A stretch of DNA of 7,371 bases from an uncultured Spirochaetales bacterium (GTDB lineage Bacteria > Spirochaetota > Spirochaetia > Treponematales > Treponemataceae). How positions within the stretch are numbered: position 1 is the first letter of the stretch; each line of letters opens with the position of its first letter. Positions 1-4,879 of the stretch are shown piece by piece. The stretch covers positions 1 through 7,371 of the forward strand of contig CAMGSV010000130.1 of NCBI GenBank assembly GCA_946061495.1. The letters run 5' to 3'. The notes under the pieces are model-generated. The model ran no database searches and was not told where the DNA came from. It saw only the letters and a list, made by a program, of their open reading frames with translations. A program made the translations under genes and the position numbers.

Positions 1-114
1 ACGTATGCCTGGGCAGGCCAAATGGCCTGCAAAAGAATGTGTCACCATTCTCTGCGAGCATACCATAAACGGAATATGTTTTCCAGTGGAAAAAGGCTGG
101 AAAACGAAGCTTAA
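1..114 (+). CDS. possible 3' end of an upstream gene, cut by the window edge
   Basis: A reading frame enters from the left edge and stays open for 37 codons to the TAA at 112-114. Its last residues are ENEA, strikingly like the KNEA end of the acyltransferase gene at 2163-2699, and its stop codon overlaps the ribosome binding site of the next gene in the same way. The visible piece is rich in His, Lys, Arg and Met, with two cysteines, and shows no motif I recognise. It could be the tail of a real gene in the same operon as the 72-residue peptide. It could equally be untranslated leader, in which case the ENEA ending simply comes from the duplicated 29-base segment. A small hairpin at 13-30 lies inside it. 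Confidence is low. Confidence 0.3.
   Translation, partial: TYAWAGQMACKRMCHHSLRAYHKRNMFSSGKRLENEA
13..30. repeat. short perfect inverted repeat (hairpin)
   Basis: GCAGGCC (13-19) and GGCCTGC (24-30) are perfect complements around the loop AAAT. An alternative fold pairs GCCTG (7-11) with CAGGC (14-18), so the two hairpins exclude each other. No T-run follows on either strand, so it is not a standard intrinsic terminator. It may be a leader structure or chance. Confidence 0.3.
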
Positions 115-129
115 GGAGGCTCGCTATGG
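101..129 (+). repeat. shared translation-initiation segment, copy 1
   Basis: These 29 bases match 2686-2714 at 28 positions; only base 125 (T here, A at 2710) differs. The segment holds the end of an upstream frame (GAAGCTTAA), an overlapping ribosome binding site AAGGAGG (113-119) and the start codon of a double-glycine peptide. Both copies sit immediately before such a peptide gene, so the segment looks like part of a duplicated or exchanged precursor cassette. Confidence 0.85.
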
Positions 130-344
130 CAGCATCAACAGAGAAAAAAGAAAGAAATGGATTCTCAGTAATAAGTGAAAAGGAGTTGTTAGTTGTGAAT
201 GGAGGCCAAGTTTCGCTTCCCTCATACCACGTTCCACAGAAAGAAAACGGAGTATCGGTAGGTTGGGGGACTCTTTCTATACAAGATGGAAACACAACAA
301 TTAATGTTTCTCCATCAGGTGTATCCGTAAGTAAAAGCAAATAA
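126..344 (+). CDS. double-glycine leader peptide, secreted-peptide precursor
   Basis: This 72-residue precursor has an N-terminal part typical of double-glycine leaders: ISEKELLVVNGG (residues 16-27) fits the pattern in which hydrophobic residues at about -4, -7 and -12 and a Glu precede GG. Such leaders are normally removed during export by a C39-peptidase ABC transporter, none of which lies in this window. The predicted 45-residue core (28-72) has no cysteine. It is rich in Ser, Val, Gly and Asn and alternates polar and hydrophobic residues, suggesting beta structure rather than a helical pore former. The start is fixed by AAGGAGG six bases upstream. A strong terminator follows immediately. 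It may be a bacteriocin, a signal peptide or another secreted peptide; the leader is well supported, the activity unknown. Confidence 0.75.
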   Translation: MAASTEKKERNGFSVISEKELLVVNGGQVSLPSYHVPQKENGVSVGWGTLSIQDGNTTINVSPSGVSVSKSK

Positions 345-352
345 CAGCAATG

Positions 353-406
353 TCCCTCCCCCAAGAGTTTTACAAATACTCTTATAGGGAGGGATTCCTT
401 ATTTTT
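353..406 (+). terminator. intrinsic terminator after the 72-residue peptide gene
   Basis: TCCCTCCC (353-360) pairs with GGGAGGGA (387-394), and inside it AAGAGT (363-368) pairs with ACTCTT (378-383). The T-rich tail 395-406 ends in five T. It begins nine bases after the TAA at 342-344. The T-run abuts the AGGAG ribosome binding site at 407-411, so read-through would feed the next gene directly. Confidence 0.85.
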
Positions 407-417
407 AGGAGTGTCTC

Positions 418-1119
418 ATGCTTAGAGTCCATGTTTTACTGTTTTTTTTCGCCCTGCTGCTGGTGGCGGCCACTGCCACCGCCCAGGCAGATTTCTCCTG
501 GGATGCAGGCTGTGCCAGCCTGGGCTATCGCAGTCCCGACAGAATGCTGATGGAACTGGAGGTAGTCCCCCTCACCCTCATGGGAACCAGCATCCCCCTC
601 TACCTTAAGTTCTCTCCACTCCAGGTGGCAGGAAGTCCAAACACCCAGTCAGAGCAGTTCCAGCTGGACATGGAAAGCCTTACCTTACTAAACCTCACCG
701 CAGGATACGCCTTTGTCTTCGGCCGCCTCCTGATGCTGGCACCCCAGTTCCAACTGAACTACCTAGATCCCACAGACCTCACCCACTTCCACCTAAAGCC
801 ACAGCTCCAGCTCTCGCTAGTATACAATATGACAGAATTGAACCAAGTTGCTCAACTCCAGCAACGGCTAATTTCCCTGTCTGTGGGTATGGAGTTCTCC
901 AACCGGGACGCATTCACACCCCACTTCCAGGTCACGGCAGGAGTAAACATCTTCACCCTAGCAAATTTATTTTCGCAGCTAGAAAGGAAGCATCCACAGT
1001 ACCCAGACGAAAAAAAGGCAGGCCAAGAAAAAACTACAAACACCTGTAAGGAAAACCCCACCGGGGAATCAAGTCCAAATTACGACTACGTGCCTCAATT
1101 CAGTACGTTGAAAAAATAA
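418..1119 (+). CDS. exported beta-strand-rich protein, possible outer-membrane protein
   Basis: I do not recognise this 233-residue protein as a named family. Residues 1-24 are a clear signal peptide with a long hydrophobic run and an AQA cleavage site before DFSWD. Residues 25 to about 185 contain many short stretches of alternating polar and hydrophobic residues (such as QFQLNY, HFHLKPQLQLSL and HFQVTAGVNIF), as in outer-membrane beta barrels. The last 45 residues are instead hydrophilic, rich in Lys, Glu, Pro and Asn, and look like a flexible tail. The start is set by AGGAG at 407-411, six bases before ATG. There is no room for a promoter between the terminator and this gene, so it depends on read-through or on a promoter inside the upstream region. 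Its G+C is near 50%, clearly above the genes that follow. Confidence 0.7.
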   Translation: MLRVHVLLFFFALLLVAATATAQADFSWDAGCASLGYRSPDRMLMELEVVPLTLMGTSIPLYLKFSPLQVAGSPNTQSEQFQLDMESLTLLNLTAGYAFVFGRLLMLAPQFQLNYLDPTDLTHFHLKPQLQLSLVYNMTELNQVAQLQQRLISLSVGMEFSNRDAFTPHFQVTAGVNIFTLANLFSQLERKHPQYPDEKKAGQEKTTNTCKENPTGESSPNYDYVPQFSTLKK

Positions 1120-1135
1120 ATTCCATAAATATAAC
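1108..1135 (+). promoter_or_regulatory. sigma70-type promoter for the aspartyl protease operon
   Basis: TTGAAA (1108-1113) and TATAAC (1130-1135) each match the consensus at five of six positions, with a 16-base spacer. Transcription would begin near 1142, just before the GAGG ribosome binding site (1144-1147), giving a very short leader. The -35 box lies within the last codons of the preceding gene. Confidence 0.5.
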
Positions 1136-1152
1136 TTCTAGACGAGGTGAAT

Positions 1153-2145
1153 ATGAAGAAAATTTCATTTTTTTTGTTACTGTTGTTATCTATAATAAGT
1201 TGCAGAAGCATTGACAGCAATGCAAATAATTATCAAGCAGATTTTCAAAGGGAAAGTGATGAAAACACCTTTCTTTTCACCCTGAATTATCCTTACTCTG
1301 TCGAAAAACCAGTCATTAAAGTGGTTATAGGTAATCAGGAGCTTTTTTTCATGTGTGATACAGCCCAATCAAATAGCACTCTATTTAAAAGTGGCTTGGA
1401 AAAATTGTTTGGAACTTTGGATTCGTTTTACATGACAATGAAAGACCAATATATCGACTACAAGAAAAGCAAAAGTGTCAGTCTTTCTGGGGAAAGCATA
1501 AAAACAATATCAAGAAATATGGAAAAAGAGCTGCAGGACGGTTCTGTCGTATTTACATATACGCTTATATTTACAATAGCAGGAGATGATATACCCTGTC
1601 CTTTTTCTATCATTCCATCCGTAAGTCCTACAGACAAGTTAATAGATGGCATAATAGGACAAGATTTTTACAGCCAATTTAAATCTGTACTCTTTGATTA
1701 TAATCAGAGAATTATTGCCTTCAATGTTCCCCCAATTACTGATACCTCAATTCCCATGCAACGGGATATCTTTGGCATATACAGAATTCAGTTCTTATTA
1801 AATGGTCAAAATGAAGTCGGCCTCATAGATACAGGTAGCAATGTTTTTGTAATTCGATCTGATTTCCCGGCTCCACCCCAAAACATGAGTGAACAAGAGC
1901 AAGTGAATCTGGTATTCAATAATCAGCCTCGGAAGACCCTGCCCAAGTTACTTTCATTTCAGGAAATTTCTATTGGAAATGTAACTTTCCATGATATAGA
2001 AGGGCGACTAGGTAGTGACCGCTCACTCAAAATGAATGTTCAGGCAAGAAATCTTTTGAGTACAGTCAATACATTGGGTTATCCTTTTTTTCAGGGGAAG
2101 GCAATTCAGTTGGATTATGAAAACTCCGTGTTCAGAATCCAATAA
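1153..2145 (+). CDS. lipoprotein with two retropepsin-like aspartyl protease lobes
   Basis: This is a probable membrane-anchored aspartyl peptidase. ATG 1153 is preferred to GTG 1147 because GAGG (1144-1147) lies five bases before it. It then begins as a lipoprotein signal peptide with lipobox IISC and Cys17 as the lipidated residue. Numbered from this start (330 residues), lobe 1 has FFMCDTAQS with Asp69 and ends in IIGQDFYSQFKSVLFDY. Lobe 2 has VGLIDTGSN with Asp226 and ends in LGYPFFQGKAIQLDY. Each lobe therefore shows the DT[GA] catalytic loop and the later hydrophobic-Gly plus LDY pattern of the bacterial Asp_protease_2 type, so the two lobes could form one pepsin-like site. It is followed after 17 bases by the acyltransferase gene. 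It may process or degrade secreted peptides of this locus; that role is inference. Confidence 0.75.
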   Translation: MKKISFFLLLLLSIISCRSIDSNANNYQADFQRESDENTFLFTLNYPYSVEKPVIKVVIGNQELFFMCDTAQSNSTLFKSGLEKLFGTLDSFYMTMKDQYIDYKKSKSVSLSGESIKTISRNMEKELQDGSVVFTYTLIFTIAGDDIPCPFSIIPSVSPTDKLIDGIIGQDFYSQFKSVLFDYNQRIIAFNVPPITDTSIPMQRDIFGIYRIQFLLNGQNEVGLIDTGSNVFVIRSDFPAPPQNMSEQEQVNLVFNNQPRKTLPKLLSFQEISIGNVTFHDIEGRLGSDRSLKMNVQARNLLSTVNTLGYPFFQGKAIQLDYENSVFRIQ

Positions 2146-2162
2146 ACATGAAGGAGAAAGCA

Positions 2163-2699
2163 ATGTATTCAATGGAGCCTGCTTATATTGTTAGAGACCA
2201 ATTGATACGTGTATTAATGAAAGCAAGTACAGATCCTGAAAACAAGTGGTTTTTTACAGATGGGGCATTTGTAGCAGAAAATCAGATAGAGAGACTACCT
2301 AATACATGGAATTCTGAAAATTTTGTTGTAGTTGCTGGAGCAGAAATAATAGCATATTTTGAAGGTATCTGGAACAAGCCGTTAAATATCATTTCTAGTC
2401 TTAGATTACTTCTAATTGACAAAACGCAAAAAGTGACTTTTACAAAAGCCGTTTTTCAGTTTCTAGATTATCTTTTTATTGCAAGAGGTGCAAAAGCCAT
2501 CAATTGGATTGTTGCTGAAAAAAATTATAAGGCTCGCAATACTTACGAGAAATTCATCAAAAAATATTTTGGACACATAATTGGAAAACGTCACTTTGGA
2601 CAAAAAGCATATGATGGAGAACTGAGTGATATATTATTGTTTGAAGTATTACAAACTGAATATTTTGCATGGAAAAAAGCAAATAAAAACGAAGCTTAA
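2163..2699 (+). CDS. GNAT-family acyltransferase-like protein
   Basis: The start is ATG 2163, not ATG 2148, because AAGGAG (2151-2156) lies between them, six bases before the former; this gives 178 residues. The fold resembles a GNAT acetyltransferase: a central strand VVVAGAEIIAYFEGIW (about residues 53-68), a long helix, a strand AINWIVAEKN, the helix NTYEKFIKKYFGHIIGKRH and a final DGELSDILLFEVL. This matches the usual N..A...YEK..G pattern and the closing D..L(Y/F)E strand of the family. The acetyl-CoA loop is not a clean R/QxxGxG/A, so the cofactor and substrate are uncertain. It sits between the aspartyl protease and a double-glycine peptide, so it might modify a peptide or protect the producer. 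Its TAA overlaps the next gene's ribosome binding site, implying coupled translation. Strongly AT-rich. Confidence 0.6.
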   Translation: MYSMEPAYIVRDQLIRVLMKASTDPENKWFFTDGAFVAENQIERLPNTWNSENFVVVAGAEIIAYFEGIWNKPLNIISSLRLLLIDKTQKVTFTKAVFQFLDYLFIARGAKAINWIVAEKNYKARNTYEKFIKKYFGHIIGKRHFGQKAYDGELSDILLFEVLQTEYFAWKKANKNEA

Positions 2700-2714
2700 G
2701 GAGGCTCGCAATGG
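2686..2714 (+). repeat. shared translation-initiation segment, copy 2
   Basis: Matches 101-129 at 28 of 29 positions. Here it covers the last codons and TAA of the GNAT-like gene, the overlapping ribosome binding site AAGGAGG (2698-2704) and the ATG of the 46-residue peptide. Because it includes coding sequence of an upstream gene, the GNAT-like protein and the frame at 1-114 end in the same NEA residues although the rest shows no resemblance. Confidence 0.85.
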
Positions 2715-2851
2715 ACGGGTTTGTAGAGGTATCTCAGAAGGAGATGATGGAAGTTGATGGCGGTGGAAAAGCTGTGAGTGCAGTTACAGCCGTTGTTTGT
2801 GCCGCAGCAGCAAAGGTATGCTTCGGTGCAGCTGCAACAGGAATTTTCTAA
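2711..2851 (+). CDS. 46-residue double-glycine bacteriocin-like precursor
   Basis: This short gene has AAGGAGG at 2698-2704, six bases before ATG. Its leader VEVSQKEMMEVDGG (residues 5-18) is a double-glycine type, parallel to the ISEKELLVVNGG of the first peptide. Cleavage after Gly18 would release a 28-residue core made mostly of Ala, Val and Gly, with Cys30 and Cys37, which could form a disulfide. The end FGAAATGIF has glycines spaced for helix packing. This is the character of small class II, two-peptide-type bacteriocins that insert in membranes, but antimicrobial activity is inferred. Gly19 follows the GG pair, so cleavage one residue later is also possible. A palindrome and a membrane-protein gene, a candidate immunity factor, follow at once. 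Confidence 0.7.
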   Translation: MDGFVEVSQKEMMEVDGGGKAVSAVTAVVCAAAAKVCFGAAATGIF

Positions 2852-2862
2852 ATATCAAATAC

Positions 2863-2900
2863 AATGTTATCATAAAATATAATTATTTTATGATAACATC
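2863..2900. promoter_or_regulatory. perfect palindrome with a -10 box at its centre; possible operator/promoter
   Basis: ATGTTATCATAAAAT (2864-2878) and ATTTTATGATAACAT (2885-2899) are exact complements around ATAATT, and one further A-T pair reduces the loop to four bases. TATAAT (2878-2883), a perfect -10 hexamer, sits at the centre. No good -35 box is seen 17 bases upstream, so a promoter here would need an activator or tolerate a weak -35. There is no T-run as in a classical terminator. It lies 12 bases after the 46-residue peptide gene and before the membrane protein gene, where an operator or a transcript-processing hairpin makes sense. Confidence 0.55.
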
Positions 2901-2925
2901 GTATATCCCACAAAACGGAGAAGAT

Positions 2926-3537
2926 ATGAAAATGAAAACTAAGAAAGACTCCAAATACATCCTAATTGCCTTTTTACCATTACTCACTCCCTTGGCTGTA
3001 ATGATGCTGCTGGAAAATCATAGCAGCCTGATAGATCTCATAGGACTGTGGGCTTTGTTCACAATTCCAATATACCTCATGCTGCTGGCCTTTACTTGGA
3101 GCGCAAGAGTTGAAATCAAGTCCAATAGAATCATATTAAACGCTTTGTTCGTCTTTAAGGAATTTCCATTTGAGACCATTCTTTCATACGAAATCACCAA
3201 GGGAGGAACAAGCCTTTTTTCCCTTGCAGACAAAGCTATAAAGCTGAACTTGAAGAGTGGACGAAATGTCATCTTGTCACCACAAGACATGAATACCTTC
3301 ATACAAGTTCTAGAGAATAATCACATTTTTCCACAAAATCCTTGCGACGAATGCAATCCTTCCCAGAAGAAGAAAGTCATTGTACCAATCATGGCAATTT
3401 GTATGCTTGCGGCAAATATTATGTACATTATTTTGAGCATGAGAATGAACGTTTTTTCCGCTGTTATTGCAACCACATTCAATGTGTTTTTTATACTCAT
3501 ACTTATCTTAGTCAACCGACTGCAACATCACACTTAG
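2926..3537 (+). CDS. four-helix membrane protein with PH-like centre; candidate immunity protein
   Basis: ATG 2926 is chosen because GGAG (2917-2920) lies five bases upstream; the same frame is open further upstream but has no ribosome binding site. The 203-residue protein has hydrophobic segments at about 11-29, 36-58, 151-171 and 176-197. The polar middle (about 61-132, beginning RVEIKSNRIIL and ending in a helix QDMNTFIQVLE) has the strand order and closing helix of bacterial PH domains. A CDEC pair (140-143) precedes helix three. Membrane proteins with bacterial PH domains are known to act as self-immunity factors for some leaderless bacteriocins, and this gene directly follows a bacteriocin-like precursor, so immunity is a reasonable inference. 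The PH assignment itself rests on pattern only. Confidence 0.65.
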   Translation: MKMKTKKDSKYILIAFLPLLTPLAVMMLLENHSSLIDLIGLWALFTIPIYLMLLAFTWSARVEIKSNRIILNALFVFKEFPFETILSYEITKGGTSLFSLADKAIKLNLKSGRNVILSPQDMNTFIQVLENNHIFPQNPCDECNPSQKKKVIVPIMAICMLAANIMYIILSMRMNVFSAVIATTFNVFFILILILVNRLQHHT

Positions 3538-3569
3538 AACATATATATTGGATTTTTAGGAGGAATAGA

Positions 3570-3836
3570 ATGAGTAGCTTTCCGTTTCCTTCATTGATTG
3601 CTGTGGCTTTGAGCGTCATGACATACTCCCTGCTTCAAAGAGAATGGGGACTTGCAATATTGATGGGAGTTATCAGCCTTTTACTGTTTATCCTGCTGGT
3701 TTTAGTCTCAAGACAAAGACAAGACCGAGGAGAGGGCTCTATCACGCCTTTCATCCTGAGCATATTCCCACAATCGCTGCAAATTCTGTTGCAAGAGAAA
3801 GAATATGGATTAAGAATGATTTGGAAAATTCGATAA
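3570..3836 (+). CDS. small two-helix membrane protein, probably fused to foreign sequence at its 3' end
   Basis: AGGAGG (3558-3563) six bases before ATG 3570 strongly supports this start. The 88-residue product has two hydrophobic segments (about 8-22 and 27-47, the second GLAILMGVISLLLFILLVLV), then a charged stretch RQRQDRGE. From about residue 55 on, the frame runs into DNA that, in another frame, becomes the paralogue of the secreted protein at 4876-5373; the last 43 bases (3794-3836) are in clear homology with it. The C-terminal third is therefore probably read-out of foreign sequence left by a deletion or recombination. Only 32 bases separate it from the four-helix protein, so it probably belongs to the same operon and may have been an immunity partner. 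Confidence 0.55.
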   Translation: MSSFPFPSLIAVALSVMTYSLLQREWGLAILMGVISLLLFILLVLVSRQRQDRGEGSITPFILSIFPQSLQILLQEKEYGLRMIWKIR

Positions 3837-4216
3837 CTGTTTACTGTGAATTTCAACATAAAGATGGTAATACCACCCAGAATTTTCCCTCATATTGGAA
3901 TCAACCGTTACTAGGACGAGGTGTTACTTGTGACAGCTTCTTGGAATCTGGTGAAAAAAGAGTATACAAAGCAAATACAACAATCAAATTGGTAGAGTAT
4001 TTTCCAAGTACACCAATTCATGAAGTTTTCATGGAAACCTTACAAATTCTCAGTGAAACTTCCCTAGAGCAAAAGCTCAAGGAGCTGTTCAAGACACTGG
4101 TTATCACCGATGCCGAGGGAAAGGTGCTTTTGACACTGGATGATTTTTCCAAGGCACGGGTTGAACGTAACAATCGCAGATATACCATCATCATCGGAGA
4201 CTATCTGTACCAGTAA
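3644..4216 (+). pseudogene. 5'-truncated paralogue of the secreted two-cysteine protein
   Basis: From about 3794 (RERIWIKND) to the stop at 4216 this frame aligns along its whole length with the intact protein at 4876-5373. Shared features are the VYC/VHC cysteine, a second cysteine exactly 28 residues later (Cys68 and Cys96, numbered from ATG 3644), the NFP..W motif and a nearly identical final 49 residues. It lacks the signal peptide of its paralogue. Upstream of 3794 the frame overlaps the two-helix membrane protein in another phase, with no ribosome binding site before ATG 3644 and no later convincing start. Either the gene lost its 5' end by a deletion that joined it to 3570-3836, or it is expressed by frameshifting from that gene. 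I favour a remnant, which may still exchange sequence with the intact copy. Confidence 0.6.
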
Positions 4217-4271
4217 AAAGCCTGCTAGAGCCACGGCATGATGGTGTTCATGGTGCTGTGACTTGTTCTTG
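4067..4271 (+). repeat. direct repeat A: conserved gene tail plus 3' hairpin
   Basis: About 205 bases match 5224-5427 at roughly 91% identity by eye. They cover the last 49 codons and stop of the paralogue plus about 55 bases downstream. This copy has one extra C at 4221-4222. Sequence similarity falls sharply on the 5' side, which suggests gene conversion or selection confined to this block. Confidence 0.85.
4229..4263 (+). terminator. imperfect hairpin after the truncated paralogue
   Basis: AGCCACGGCAT (4229-4239) pairs with GTGCTGTGACT (4253-4263) with two wobble pairs and one C-A mismatch. The same hairpin after the intact paralogue has no mismatch. The tail TGTTCTT is only moderately T-rich, so termination is uncertain. 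Confidence 0.35.
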
Positions 4272-4350
4272 AAAGGAAAAAACTTTACAGGTGGTGGGTG
4301 CGGGGGTAGAATGGGAGGTGTTGAAATTGAATGACCGAAGGAGAAAAGCC

Positions 4351-4413
4351 ATGAGCAAGCTCGTCCGTCTCATCCTGAGCATAGGCAAGGCTTGGAAAAC
4401 AAAATTATTTTAA
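4351..4413 (+). CDS. possible 20-residue cationic peptide
   Basis: This very short frame has AAGGAG (4338-4343) seven bases before its ATG, and its TAA overlaps the ribosome binding site of the next gene, the stop/start arrangement also found at 112-119 and 2697-2704. The peptide has five Lys/Arg and no acidic residue. It alternates hydrophobic and basic residues (KLVRLILSIGKAWK), so it could form a charged amphipathic helix. It may be a real small peptide, a leader peptide that couples translation to the next gene, or the remnant of a longer gene. It has no double-glycine motif. Confidence 0.35.
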   Translation: MSKLVRLILSIGKAWKTKLF

Positions 4414-4423
4414 GGAGGTTTTT

Positions 4424-4879
4424 ATGAAAAAACTGATTGCAATCATGTTCTGCATACTTTGTGCAGGACTCATCTTTGCTCGTGGGAGTAGCGACTCGCC
4501 ATCCAAAAAGAAAGTGGCTGCGGAGACCCACAAGGTGCCGGAGCTGACAGCTTCTGAAGAAGCTTCCATTTTGGACAAGTATTCCGATGCTGAAATCGAA
4601 GTGCTGTTGGCCAACATCAGTAGTCTTACCTTCCCCGATGGCACCAGCTATAATCTAGCTTCCGACAATCAGCTCATCACCGTCCATGAGCTTGAGCATC
4701 AAAGCCAGTATCAGAATGGTGACAGGAAGGCAATCTTCGAGCAGCTGATACGTTCTGTTTTTGAATCGGAGTATGATCCGGATAATCCCTATGGACATTT
4801 GAGCAGCTATGAGTATCAGGCAATGCAGGTGGAAGACAGAGCCGGCAAAACCCTTAATGAAAGGAGTAAAATGAAATGA
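4424..4879 (+). CDS. small exported protein with an HExxH zinc-protease motif
   Basis: The start is fixed by TAAGGAGG (4411-4418), five bases before ATG. Residues 1-19 form a signal peptide ending FA, followed by RGSSDS and a Lys-rich linker. The central motif VHELEHQSQYQNGD (87-100) contains HELEH (His88, Glu89, His92), the zinc-binding and catalytic motif of gluzincin metallopeptidases. The aromatic and Gln residues after it recall the HE..H..QY seen in DUF4157-like and related families. Further on, YDPDNPYGHLSSYEYQA carries Glu130, a plausible third zinc ligand. At 151 residues it is short for a peptidase, so it may be a minimal enzyme or an inactive binding protein. Its TGA overlaps the ATG of the next gene (ATGA), so the two secreted proteins are probably made together. 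I cannot name the family. Confidence 0.6.
   Translation: MKKLIAIMFCILCAGLIFARGSSDSPSKKKVAAETHKVPELTASEEASILDKYSDAEIEVLLANISSLTFPDGTSYNLASDNQLITVHELEHQSQYQNGDRKAIFEQLIRSVFESEYDPDNPYGHLSSYEYQAMQVEDRAGKTLNERSKMK

Noticed and set aside
850..1061. Minus-strand 69-codon frame opposite the exported protein
   Set aside because: Shadow frame, no ribosome binding site, and the + strand frame has a signal peptide and a proper start.
2163..2699. RTX toxin-activating lysine acyltransferase (HlyC type) as identity for the 178-residue protein
   Set aside because: Size and substrate logic fit, but the Y-E-K helix followed by the DGELSDILLFEV strand follows the ordinary GNAT C-terminal pattern and I do not see HlyC signature segments.
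3342..3569. Upstream extension of the 88-residue membrane protein frame to ATG 3342
   Set aside because: This stretch is inside the four-helix membrane protein in another frame; the product is His/Cys-rich nonsense and the strong ribosome binding site at 3558-3563 fixes the start at 3570.
3738..4385. Fourteen-base match TCATCCTGAGCATA near 3751 and 4370
   Set aside because: No similarity in the flanks; a match of this length can arise by chance in 7 kb.
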